Of a stretch of DNA of 40,125 nucleotides, positions 24,205 through 31,462 are shown one piece after another (positions within the stretch are counted from its first letter, which is position 1; each line of letters opens with the position of its first letter). The notes under the pieces are model-generated. The model was not told the DNA's origin and made no database searches. It saw nothing but the letters and a program-made list of their open reading frames with translations. Both the position numbers and the translations under genes were made by a program. Where the stretch lies: contig JALHRK010000016.1 in assembly GCA_022841505.1 (NCBI GenBank), positions 1 through 40,125 of the forward strand, in the 5' to 3' direction. Source of the DNA: Saprospiraceae bacterium (GTDB taxonomy: Bacteria; Bacteroidota; Bacteroidia; Chitinophagales; Saprospiraceae).

Positions 24205-26058
24205 ATGAAGTACTTTGTTTTTGCCTTGTTTTTGACGCCTGCGCTGCTTAGTGGTCAACCTGACCGGTGGCAACAGGCGGTAAATTATAAAATGGATATT
24301 GACTTTGATGTCAAAACCCACCGATTTGAGGGAGAACAACAACTGACCTATTTCAATAATTCGCCCGACACCCTGCACCGTGTCTTTTACCACCTTTATT
24401 TTAATGCATTTCAGCCGGGGAGTATGATGGACATGCGTTCCCGCACCATTGCCGACCCGGATGGCCGGGTTTCGGACCGCATTTCCAAACTCAATCCGGA
24501 CGAAATTGGCTACCACAACATCTTGTCGCTGAAGCAAAACGGAAAAAAAATCCAGTACAAAGTCGTGGAAACAATTCTGGAGGTGACGCTGGCAGAACCC
24601 ATCCTGCCGGGCAGCCGCACGGTTTTCGATATGGAGTTTGAATCGCAGGTGCCTGTGCAAATTCGCCGCTCCGGGCGCAACAACAGCGAAGGAATTGACT
24701 ATTCCATGGCGCAATGGTATCCCAAACTTTGTGAATACGACTACCAGGGCTGGCATGCGAACCCCTACGTAGGCCGGGAATTTTATGGAATTTGGGGCGA
24801 TTTTGAAGTGACCATTGAAATAGATAAGGATTACCTGATTGGCGGAACCGGATATTTGCAAAACCCGGAAGAAATTGGGTACGGCTACGAAACGCCCGGA
24901 ACGACTGTAAAACAAAAAGGAAAAAAATTGGAATGGCATTTCAAAGCGCCCAACGTCCACGATTTTATGTGGGCTGCCGACCGCGATTATACCCACGATG
25001 TGCTCAAAAGAAAAGATGGCCTGACCCTGCATTTTTATTATCAAAAAAATGACAAAACAACGGCCAATTGGGCGGCTTTACCCGCAATCATGGATCGGGC
25101 TTTTGATTTGATCAACAAAACCTTCGGCCAGTATCCCTACCAGCAGTATTCTTTCATACAGGGTGGCGATGGCGGCATGGAATACCCCATGGGCACGCTG
25201 ATTACCGGCGAACGGGCCCTTGCAAGCTTAGTTGGCGTGTCGGTGCATGAACTCATGCACAGTTGGTACCAGATGGTGCTGGCGACCAATGAAAGCCTGT
25301 ATCCCTGGATGGACGAAGGATTTACGGATTATGCCACCAACGAAATCATGAATCAACTCGCTGCAGAAGGGCTGATCGCGGGCATGCGCCCGCAAGCAAA
25401 CCCCCAGGCGCGCACTTATGGCAGCTATTTCCGGTTGGCAAGCGGGGAAATGGTTAAAGAAGAACCGCTCAGCACCCACGCGGATCATTTTACGACCAAC
25501 ACCGCCTATGGCATCGCATCTTACAGCAAAGGCGCTGTTTTTTTAAACCAGTTGAAATACGTCATTGGTAAAGCAGCTTTTGACAAGGGGATGCTGCGCT
25601 ATTTCCACGACTGGAAGTTCAAGCACCCCAATGTAAATGATTTTATCCGGGTGATGGAGAAGCAATCGGGGTTGGAATTGGACTGGTACAAAGAATATTG
25701 GGTCAACTCCACACATACCATTGATTACGCTTTGGATGCCGTTGAGGAGTCGGCTGCCGCCAAAACGACGATCCGTTTGAAGCGCATCGGCGTCATGCCA
25801 ATGCCCATAGATGTTAAAGTCACTTATGCGGATGGAACTTCGGAAGTTTTGAACATCCCGCTGAGCATCATGCGTGGCAACAAACCGAATGAAAATCCGG
25901 GCGAAAAATACACCATGCTGGAAGGCTGGCACTGGACACATCCGGAATATTCGTTCGACCTGCCGGTTAAACGCGCGGACATTACAAAGGTCGAAATTGA
26001 TCCTACTGGTCGTTTGGCTGACACAAACCGAAAAAACAATTTTGTGCCAGGAGATTAA
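24205..26058 (+). CDS. M1-family zinc metallopeptidase, secreted
   Basis: A 617-aa aminopeptidase-like protein. A signal peptide is visible (MKYFVFALFLTPALLSGQ). The zinc site is HELMH (348-352) with Glu371 in DEGFTDY, giving exact HExxH-x18-E spacing. The exopeptidase motif GxMEN appears as GGMEY (323-327). The N-terminal beta domain is typical of M1 enzymes and the C-terminal region is short. The Asn-to-Tyr change in GxMEN is common in bacterial M1 relatives of this type. It probably acts in the periplasm or outside the cell on peptides. The upstream in-frame ATG at 24172 would delay the signal peptide and is rejected. Confidence 0.92.
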   Translation: MKYFVFALFLTPALLSGQPDRWQQAVNYKMDIDFDVKTHRFEGEQQLTYFNNSPDTLHRVFYHLYFNAFQPGSMMDMRSRTIADPDGRVSDRISKLNPDEIGYHNILSLKQNGKKIQYKVVETILEVTLAEPILPGSRTVFDMEFESQVPVQIRRSGRNNSEGIDYSMAQWYPKLCEYDYQGWHANPYVGREFYGIWGDFEVTIEIDKDYLIGGTGYLQNPEEIGYGYETPGTTVKQKGKKLEWHFKAPNVHDFMWAADRDYTHDVLKRKDGLTLHFYYQKNDKTTANWAALPAIMDRAFDLINKTFGQYPYQQYSFIQGGDGGMEYPMGTLITGERALASLVGVSVHELMHSWYQMVLATNESLYPWMDEGFTDYATNEIMNQLAAEGLIAGMRPQANPQARTYGSYFRLASGEMVKEEPLSTHADHFTTNTAYGIASYSKGAVFLNQLKYVIGKAAFDKGMLRYFHDWKFKHPNVNDFIRVMEKQSGLELDWYKEYWVNSTHTIDYALDAVEESAAAKTTIRLKRIGVMPMPIDVKVTYADGTSEVLNIPLSIMRGNKPNENPGEKYTMLEGWHWTHPEYSFDLPVKRADITKVEIDPTGRLADTNRKNNFVPGD

Positions 26059-26228
26059 GTATGATTTGGCTCCAAAATTTCGTTAAGGAACGGACATACC
26101 GCGCAACAAGAATATGTTAAGGGACAAAAAGACTACCCCTTTTCAATAGGGATATTTAAGCGCCGGTTTTTACCTTTGGGCTGATTTGGGGCTGGACCCT
26201 GAAAAAGCCCTTGAAAATGAAAATGGCA

Positions 26229-26261
26229 TTTGAGAAGACACCTATCAACTATCTAAATTTC
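26229..26261 (+). promoter_or_regulatory. Candidate promoter for glycosyltransferase operon
   Basis: TTTG (26229-26232), 21 bp spacer, then TAAATTTC (26254-26261), one base from the -7 consensus TAnnTTTG. It ends 7 bp before the ATG at 26269, which would give an almost leaderless mRNA. The rest of the 210-bp gap shows no gene. Confidence 0.4.
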
Positions 26262-26268
26262 GGACTGC

Positions 26269-27480
26269 ATGAGAATACTTCAAGTCTGCAAAAAATTCCC
26301 CTTTCCACTTAAAGACGGTGAAGCCATTGCAGTAAATAGCCTCAGTAAAGCCTTGAGCAGTCTGGGATGTGAAGTGACGCTGCTGGCCATGAATACCAGA
26401 AAGCATTATTTCAATCTCCATCAACTTCCCAATGAATTTAACCACTATGCGGATATTCATACCGTAGAGATAGACAACCGCATCAAGCCCCGCGATGCCT
26501 TTCTGAACCTTTTTTCTAAAGAATCTTACCACATTTCCAGATTCGTCTCCACGGCTTTTCAAGAGCAGTTGGTGCGCTTGTTGCGCAAAGGGAACTACGA
26601 CATTGTCCAGTTGGAGACCTTGTATCTTGCGCCTTATATCCCGATTATCCGGCAGCATTCCGATGCGATGATTGCCATGCGGGCGCACAATGTAGAATCT
26701 GAAATCTGGAGCAGGATTGCAGAAAACAGCACCTGGGGGCCTAAAAAATGGTACCTGAACCACCTGACTCAGAAATTGCGGGATTATGAAATTACCCAAT
26801 TGAGCCATTACGACATGCTGGTGGCCATTAGTGCCCGCGATCTGGAAACGTTTCGATCCTGTGCGCCTTTGCAAGCTTCCACGGTTGCGCCGGTAGGTAT
26901 TGATACGGAAGATTACACCCCAAATTACAGCAGTTTTGCAAAACCCCTGACCATGGGGTTCATTGGCTCTTTAGACTGGATGCCGAACCAGGAAGGGTTA
27001 AAATGGTTTCTAAACCAGGTCTGGCCCAAGCTGCACAAACGCTTCCCGAAATTGGTTTTTCATATAGCAGGGCGCAATACGCCGGATTGGATCATGCGCC
27101 TCAATCTGCGCAATGTGACGGTGCACGGCGAGGTTCAGAATGCATCAGAATTTATCAACCAGCACAGCATCATGGTGGTGCCGCTGTTGTCAGGCAGTGG
27201 CATGCGGGTGAAAATTCTGGAAGGCATGGCCCTTGGCAAAGTAGCGATTACTACCCGACTCGGGCTGGAAGGCATTGACGCCCGGCATAAATCCGAAGTC
27301 ATCTTAGCCGACACGGCAGAAGATTTTATTAAAGGAATTGAATTTTGTTACCAAAAAGGCGCTAAATTGGAAAAAATGGGCCGGCGCGCCCAGGAATTTG
27401 TCCTTCAACACTACGACAGCGTGGCAATTGCTAAAAAATTGCTGAAAGCATACGCTGCGATGAGTGTCGAGGCGGTTTGA
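26269..27480 (+). CDS. Glycosyltransferase, GT4-like (GT-B fold)
   Basis: A 403-aa protein with two Rossmann-like halves. The N-terminal half starts MRILQVCKKFPFPLKDGEA and includes MRAHNVESEIW. The C-terminal half has MGFIGSLDWMPNQEGLKWFL, FHIAGRN, VHGEV and the donor-site pattern MVVPLLSGSGMRVKILEGMALGK (G-x-G-x-R-x-K-x-x-E). This fits retaining GT4-type sugar transferases acting at the inner face of the membrane in polysaccharide or glycolipid synthesis. Donor and acceptor are unknown. A GT2 gene follows after 19 nt, so the two probably work in one pathway. Confidence 0.9.
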   Translation: MRILQVCKKFPFPLKDGEAIAVNSLSKALSSLGCEVTLLAMNTRKHYFNLHQLPNEFNHYADIHTVEIDNRIKPRDAFLNLFSKESYHISRFVSTAFQEQLVRLLRKGNYDIVQLETLYLAPYIPIIRQHSDAMIAMRAHNVESEIWSRIAENSTWGPKKWYLNHLTQKLRDYEITQLSHYDMLVAISARDLETFRSCAPLQASTVAPVGIDTEDYTPNYSSFAKPLTMGFIGSLDWMPNQEGLKWFLNQVWPKLHKRFPKLVFHIAGRNTPDWIMRLNLRNVTVHGEVQNASEFINQHSIMVVPLLSGSGMRVKILEGMALGKVAITTRLGLEGIDARHKSEVILADTAEDFIKGIEFCYQKGAKLEKMGRRAQEFVLQHYDSVAIAKKLLKAYAAMSVEAV

Positions 27481-27499
27481 TGAACATCAGGATGAGCCA

Positions 27500-28711
27500 A
27501 TGACGGAATTGATACTGGAATTCATTTTTTGGTCCGGCATGCTTTGTTTTGCTCATACCTATCTGTTATACCCCTTCCTGCTCAAGCTGCTATCCGGGTC
27601 TAAACCCAACAACCTTGTGGTTTTTGAAGACCCACAAACCTTTCCGCAGGTTTCTGTACTAATGTCTGTCTACAACGAGGCGGCAGTCATTGGCGCCAAA
27701 ATAAATTCCCTGCTCCAACTCGACTACCCGCCGGAAAAATTGAGCATCTGGATTGGCTCCGACTGTTCTTCTGATACAACCAATGAAGTGCTTGCCGCTT
27801 TTACCCGCAATGATTCCCGCATCCATTTCTTTCCATTCAGGCAAAGGCGGGGAAAACCGCTCGTGATCAACGAATTGGCACAAAAGGCAATTGAGGCAAA
27901 TTCCGGCGCTTCGAACCTGCATGTGTTTTTGATCACAGACGCGAATGTCATCCTCATCCCGCAAACGTTGAAAGAGTTGGTGAAACACTTCAAAAATGAA
28001 CGCATTGCCGTGGTAGATGCACACATGATACACACCGGCATCAAAGCAGACGGTATTTCGCAAATTGAAGACCAGTACATTTCCACTGAAGTGCAACTGA
28101 AACACCGGGAGGGCATCGTTTGGGGCAAAATGATCGGCCCTTTTGGGGGCTGTTACGCCGTTCGTTCCGATTATTTCACACCGGTGCCGCATAATTTTTT
28201 AGTGGACGATTTTTTCATCACCCTGAAAGCAATCGAACGCGGCGGATTTGCCATCAGCGAACTTAAAGCGATATGCTACGAACCCGTATCGCACGAGATC
28301 GGGGTAGAGTATCGCCGAAAAGCGCGCATTTCTTCCGGAAATTTTCAAAATATGGCGACCTTTCGCCGGCTTTGGTTGCCTCCCTGGCGCAGTTGGCTGC
28401 ATTTTGCCTTTTTTTCGCACAAGGTATTGCGCTGGATAGGACCATTTTTGATCATTGCGGCAGGCCTGAGCTGTGGCTTGCTTGCACTGAATCCGCTGAA
28501 CTTATTTTACCGTTACTCGTTTTTTGTTCTGACAGCTGGCTGTACGGTACTTCCTGTTTTCGACAGAGTGCTTGCCCGCTTTGGTTTTCACATGCGACTG
28601 CTCCGCTCCCTGCGCTATTTCCTGTTGATGAATATGGCGCTGATGGAAGGATTTTTCAAATACTTAAAAGGGATAAAGAACAATGTCTGGGAACCCACCA
28701 AGCGTCAGTGA
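27500..28711 (+). CDS. Membrane glycosyltransferase, GT2 family
   Basis: A 403-aa protein. An N-terminal membrane helix (about residues 4-25) is followed by a GT-A domain: VSVLMSVYNEA, WIGSDCSSDTT, RRGKPLVINE, LITDANVIL (DxN in place of DxD), NFLVDDFFITLKAIERGG (acceptor-site acidic pair) and RRKARISSGNFQNM (related to Q/RxxRW). About three hydrophobic segments follow to the C-terminus, as in processive or polyprenol-linked GT2 enzymes. ATG at 27500 is chosen for its upstream AGGAT-like sequence. The last 29 nt overlap the ribB gene, so the two glycosyltransferases and ribB are probably on one transcript. Confidence 0.9.
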   Translation: MTELILEFIFWSGMLCFAHTYLLYPFLLKLLSGSKPNNLVVFEDPQTFPQVSVLMSVYNEAAVIGAKINSLLQLDYPPEKLSIWIGSDCSSDTTNEVLAAFTRNDSRIHFFPFRQRRGKPLVINELAQKAIEANSGASNLHVFLITDANVILIPQTLKELVKHFKNERIAVVDAHMIHTGIKADGISQIEDQYISTEVQLKHREGIVWGKMIGPFGGCYAVRSDYFTPVPHNFLVDDFFITLKAIERGGFAISELKAICYEPVSHEIGVEYRRKARISSGNFQNMATFRRLWLPPWRSWLHFAFFSHKVLRWIGPFLIIAAGLSCGLLALNPLNLFYRYSFFVLTAGCTVLPVFDRVLARFGFHMRLLRSLRYFLLMNMALMEGFFKYLKGIKNNVWEPTKRQ

Positions 28712-29840
28712 ACTGGCGCAATTGAATACCATAGAAGATGCCGTGGCGGATATCCAAGCCGGCAAAATTGTGATCGTCGTTGACGATGAAGACCGCGAAA
28801 ATGAAGGCGATTTCATTTGCGCCGCCGAGTGCATTACGCCCGAAATCATCAACTTCATGGCAACGCATGGCCGTGGCCTCATTTGTTCGCCCATTGACGA
28901 GCGTCGGGCGGATGAACTGGCGCTGGATTTGATGGTTTCCTCCAATACCGCGCTCCACGAAACGGCTTTTACGGTTTCCATTGATTTGATTGGACGCGGT
29001 TGCTCCACTGGTATTTCTGCCTACGACCGGGCGACGGGGATAAAAGCGTTGGTGGATCCCGAAACCAAAGCGGTTGATTTTGCCCGCCCGGGACACATTT
29101 TTCCTTTGCGCGCGAAAACCGGCGGCGTGTTGCGCCGAACCGGACATACGGAAGCAGCGATAGATTTGGCAAGGCTGGCCGGCTTCTATCCGGCTGGGGT
29201 GTTGGTTGAAATCCTGAACGAAGACGGCACGATGGCGCGGTTGCCGCAATTAATGGAAATTGCCGCCCGTTTTGATTTGAAAATCATCAGCATCAAAGAC
29301 CTGGTCGCCTACCGGATGCGGCACGAGCGGATCGTTAAACGGGAGGATTCCGCAACGGTGACCACCCGACATGGTGATTTTGAGGTCATTGCCTTTCGGC
29401 AAATCACCAGCGGCGACATCCACATTGCCTTAAAAAAAGGACAGTGGGCGCCAGATGAACCAGTTTTGGTGCGGGTACACTCTTCCTCAGCTACCGGGGA
29501 TATTTTGGGCACGTTGGTGGAAGATTATGGCAGCCACCTGAACAAGGTGATGGAAATCATCGCAGAAGAAGGCCGGGGCATCATCATTTGTATGCGCCAC
29601 AGCGAAAAAAGCGATGCCATATTACACCGGATCCAGCAGTACCGACTGCAACATGAAACGGGCAACCCTGCAATTTTTGAAAGAAAACAGGAAATAGAAC
29701 AACGCGATTTTGGCGTTGGCGCGCAGATTCTCCGGGATTTAGGCGTCACCAAATTGCGGCTGATTTCCAACAACCCGCGCAAGCGCATCGGGTTGATTGG
29801 GTATGGGCTCGAAATCGTAGAAAGCATCGAGTTGAATTAG
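28683..29840 (+). CDS. ribB: DHBP synthase RibB with degenerate RibA-like domain (RibBX type)
   Basis: The N-terminal half (1-200) is 3,4-dihydroxy-2-butanone-4-phosphate synthase: DDEDRENEGD (34-43), GCSTGISAYDR and GHIFPLRAKTGGVLRRTGHTEAAID. It makes the four-carbon riboflavin precursor from ribulose 5-phosphate. The C-terminal half (about 210-385) aligns with GTP cyclohydrolase II (ATGDILGTLVEDYGS, EEGRGI, NNPRKRIGLIGYGLEIVE) but lacks every zinc cysteine. HSECLTGD has become HSSSATGD and RCDCG has become VEDYG. The second activity is probably lost, as in RibBX of other bacteria. A true RibA should exist elsewhere. Its start overlaps the GT2 gene by 29 nt. Confidence 0.9.
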   Translation: MSGNPPSVSELAQLNTIEDAVADIQAGKIVIVVDDEDRENEGDFICAAECITPEIINFMATHGRGLICSPIDERRADELALDLMVSSNTALHETAFTVSIDLIGRGCSTGISAYDRATGIKALVDPETKAVDFARPGHIFPLRAKTGGVLRRTGHTEAAIDLARLAGFYPAGVLVEILNEDGTMARLPQLMEIAARFDLKIISIKDLVAYRMRHERIVKREDSATVTTRHGDFEVIAFRQITSGDIHIALKKGQWAPDEPVLVRVHSSSATGDILGTLVEDYGSHLNKVMEIIAEEGRGIIICMRHSEKSDAILHRIQQYRLQHETGNPAIFERKQEIEQRDFGVGAQILRDLGVTKLRLISNNPRKRIGLIGYGLEIVESIELN

Positions 29841-29856
29841 TGTCTGATTTTATAGT
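29840..29856. repeat. End fragment related to the repeated hairpin
   Basis: GTGTCTGATTTTATAGT differs at one position from the reverse complement of the right outer arm of copy A (11835-11851). It begins on the last base of the ribB stop codon. A 5-bp hairpin CCCGT-TGC-ACGGG follows at 29860. It may be a truncated third copy; 17 bp is short, so chance is not excluded. Confidence 0.45.
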
Positions 29857-29892
29857 CTTCCCGTTGCACGGGACAAGTTTTGGTAGAGATTA

Positions 29893-29986
29893 TTTCCCGC
29901 AAAGGGCGCGAAGGTTTCGCTAAGTCCGCAAAGCGTGACGCCCTCCTTAGCGCCCTTTGCGAGGCCTTAGCGAACTTTGCGGGAAA
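29893..29986. repeat. Word-based inverted repeat, CGCAAAG type
   Basis: Outer arms TTTCCCGCAAAG (29893-29904) and CTTTGCGGGAAA (29975-29986) are perfectly complementary. Each arm holds four words, at 29898, 29907, 29918, 29927 on the left (CGCAAAG, CGCGAAG, CGCTAAG, CGCAAAG) and 29946, 29955, 29966, 29975 on the right (CTTAGCG, CTTTGCG, CTTAGCG, CTTTGCG). Spacing is exactly 9-11-9 on both arms. This mirrors the CACATAG element at 3935-4045. It lies between ribB and the VTC gene, 24 bp before the latter. Confidence 0.88.
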
Positions 29987-30010
29987 CTTCAGACGTAAAG
30001 GATAGAAAAC

Positions 30011-30652
30011 ATGCGGTACGAACGAAAATACAAAGTCGAAGGGTTGGAGCGCGCCGCATTGGAGCAGATGATCCTGGTTCATCTTGCCGCTTTTGAAATA
30101 GCTTTCCCAGATCGGCAAATCAATAATGTTTACTGGGATACGCTGAACTGGGACAATGCCCAGGACAGCCTAAACGGAGTTTCCATGCGTACCAAAATCC
30201 GGGTGCGTTGGTACGGAGCCATTGAGGACCTCATCAAAAATCCGGTATTGGAAATTAAATCCAGATCAAATCAGTTGGGTGGAAAAACCCTGGAGCCGCT
30301 TCCGGATTGCACCTGGCAAGAATTACAATCGTTGGTGGAGGAACGCCTCCAGTTATGGTTTCCTGATAAATCGTACCAGGCGGCTCTGGTCAATACCTAC
30401 CAAAGGGCCTATTACAAGAGTATGGACGGCAAATTTCGCCTGACCCTTGACGGGGAAATGGCTTATGGCCCTTGTTTGCCCTGGCGCTTTGCTACCCCAT
30501 TTGAAGACACCGGAATGGTAGTTGAATTAAAATACGACGCGCCGGAAGACGCAGCCGCGGATGAAATTGCCGCGTACCTGGCTTTGCGCATGACCAAACA
30601 CTCCAAATACACCCGGGGTGTTTCGCTTGTTTGCAATACGGCAGTGTATTGA
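30011..30652 (+). CDS. VTC-domain protein (polyphosphate polymerase-like)
   Basis: A 213-aa protein matching the VTC/CYTH-like tunnel fold: MRYERKYKVEG at the N-terminus, RTKIRVRWYG, VLEIKSRSN, NTYQRAYYKS, FRLTLDGEMAYG, MVVELKYD and KHSKYTRGVSL. The paired basic and acidic strands match the phosphate-binding tunnel of VTC4-type polyphosphate polymerases. In bacteria this domain often accompanies CotH or DUF4956 membrane proteins; none is adjacent here. Polyphosphate synthesis is therefore a family-based inference. It follows ribB after a repeat element and is convergent with the YciO-like gene (10-nt gap). Confidence 0.85.
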   Translation: MRYERKYKVEGLERAALEQMILVHLAAFEIAFPDRQINNVYWDTLNWDNAQDSLNGVSMRTKIRVRWYGAIEDLIKNPVLEIKSRSNQLGGKTLEPLPDCTWQELQSLVEERLQLWFPDKSYQAALVNTYQRAYYKSMDGKFRLTLDGEMAYGPCLPWRFATPFEDTGMVVELKYDAPEDAAADEIAAYLALRMTKHSKYTRGVSLVCNTAVY

Positions 30653-30662
30653 TTCCGAACCT

Positions 30663-31277
30663 TTACCACTTCAGGGCCTGTGGCCCTTCCCGAACCACTT
30701 CAGGTTCATTGCCCGTATTGTTGATGAGCGCCGAAGGCAGGATGCCGCCGGGTCCGCTGTCAATGACAACGTCCACCAATTTTTTATAAATTTCGTAAAT
30801 TTCCGTAGGATCGGTATAGTATTCCAGAATGTCGTCATCCGATTTAAGGGAAGTCGTCAGGATTGGGCGCCCCAGCTCCTCCACAAGATCGAGGGGTACC
30901 CGGTGGTCTGGGATACGCACCCCGATCGTATTTTTTTTGTTTTTCAGCAGCTTGGGCAGGTCATTGTTCGCTTCCAGAATAAAGGTAAACGGCCCCGGCA
31001 GGTTGTTGCGGAGCAATTTGAACGTTGGGGTATTGATCGGTTTAGTATAAATGGCAATCTGGCTGATGTCCTTGCAAATACAGGAAAGCATCGCTTTTGC
31101 CGGGTCAAGCTTGCGAAGCTGGCAAATGCGCTCAACCGCCTTTTGCTGAAAAATGTCGCACCCGAGGGCATAAACGGTATCGGTCGGATAAATGATGATT
31201 CCACCTTTGCGTAAAATCTCCACAACCTGGCTGATCTTTCTGCCTTCGGGATTGATAGGATTGATGTTTAGAAGCAT
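30663..31277 (-). CDS. YciO/Sua5 family protein (threonylcarbamoyl-AMP synthase-like)
   Basis: A 204-aa YrdC-fold protein. Typical blocks are GGIIIYPTDTVYALGCDI, ERICQLRKLDPAKAMLSCICKDIS, LPGPFTFILEAN, NTIGVRIPDH, GRPILTTSLKSDDD and VDVVIDSGPGG. Length and the spacing NPEGRKISQVVEILRKGG fit the YciO subgroup, close to but distinct from TsaC/Sua5, which make threonylcarbamoyl-AMP for tRNA t6A. Its exact substrate is therefore uncertain. The start at 31277 has the expected N-terminus. Copy B of the repeated hairpin lies directly upstream. Confidence 0.88.
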   Translation of the reverse strand: MLLNINPINPEGRKISQVVEILRKGGIIIYPTDTVYALGCDIFQQKAVERICQLRKLDPAKAMLSCICKDISQIAIYTKPINTPTFKLLRNNLPGPFTFILEANNDLPKLLKNKKNTIGVRIPDHRVPLDLVEELGRPILTTSLKSDDDILEYYTDPTEIYEIYKKLVDVVIDSGPGGILPSALINNTGNEPEVVREGPQALKW

Positions 31278-31294
31278 GGTCCGCTGATTTATCG

Positions 31295-31410
31295 TCTGTC
31301 TTTAGAATCCGATAGCTGCGTTATGCGAAGACCCAAAAAGCGTCATTTACACGAGTAAACTCCGATTTTTGGGTCTTCGCATGCCTTGCTCTCGAACTCT
31401 AAAGCCGAGA
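31295..31410. repeat. Repeated long hairpin, copy B
   Basis: Core 31301-31403. Stem GCGAAGACCCAAAAA (31325-31339) pairs fully with 31366-31380. The inner hairpin is TTTAC-ACGA-GTAAA (31346-31359). Compared with copy A, two G-C stem pairs became A-T, one C-G pair is missing from both arms, and the inner C-G pair became T-A, so pairing is kept. The flanks GATAGCTGCGTTATGCGAAG and GCATGCCTTGCTCTCGAAC are identical to copy A. It lies between two minus-strand genes, 17 bp upstream of the YciO-like start. Confidence 0.9.
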
Positions 31411-31462
31411 CTCTGAACTAAATGAGCAAGCACTATTCAGTACTTTGTCGCGAATCTACACA

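Noticed and set aside
28600-28683. FMN riboswitch upstream of ribB
   Set aside because: The ribB start lies inside the glycosyltransferase gene, leaving no leader, and none of the RFN-element conserved segments is seen.
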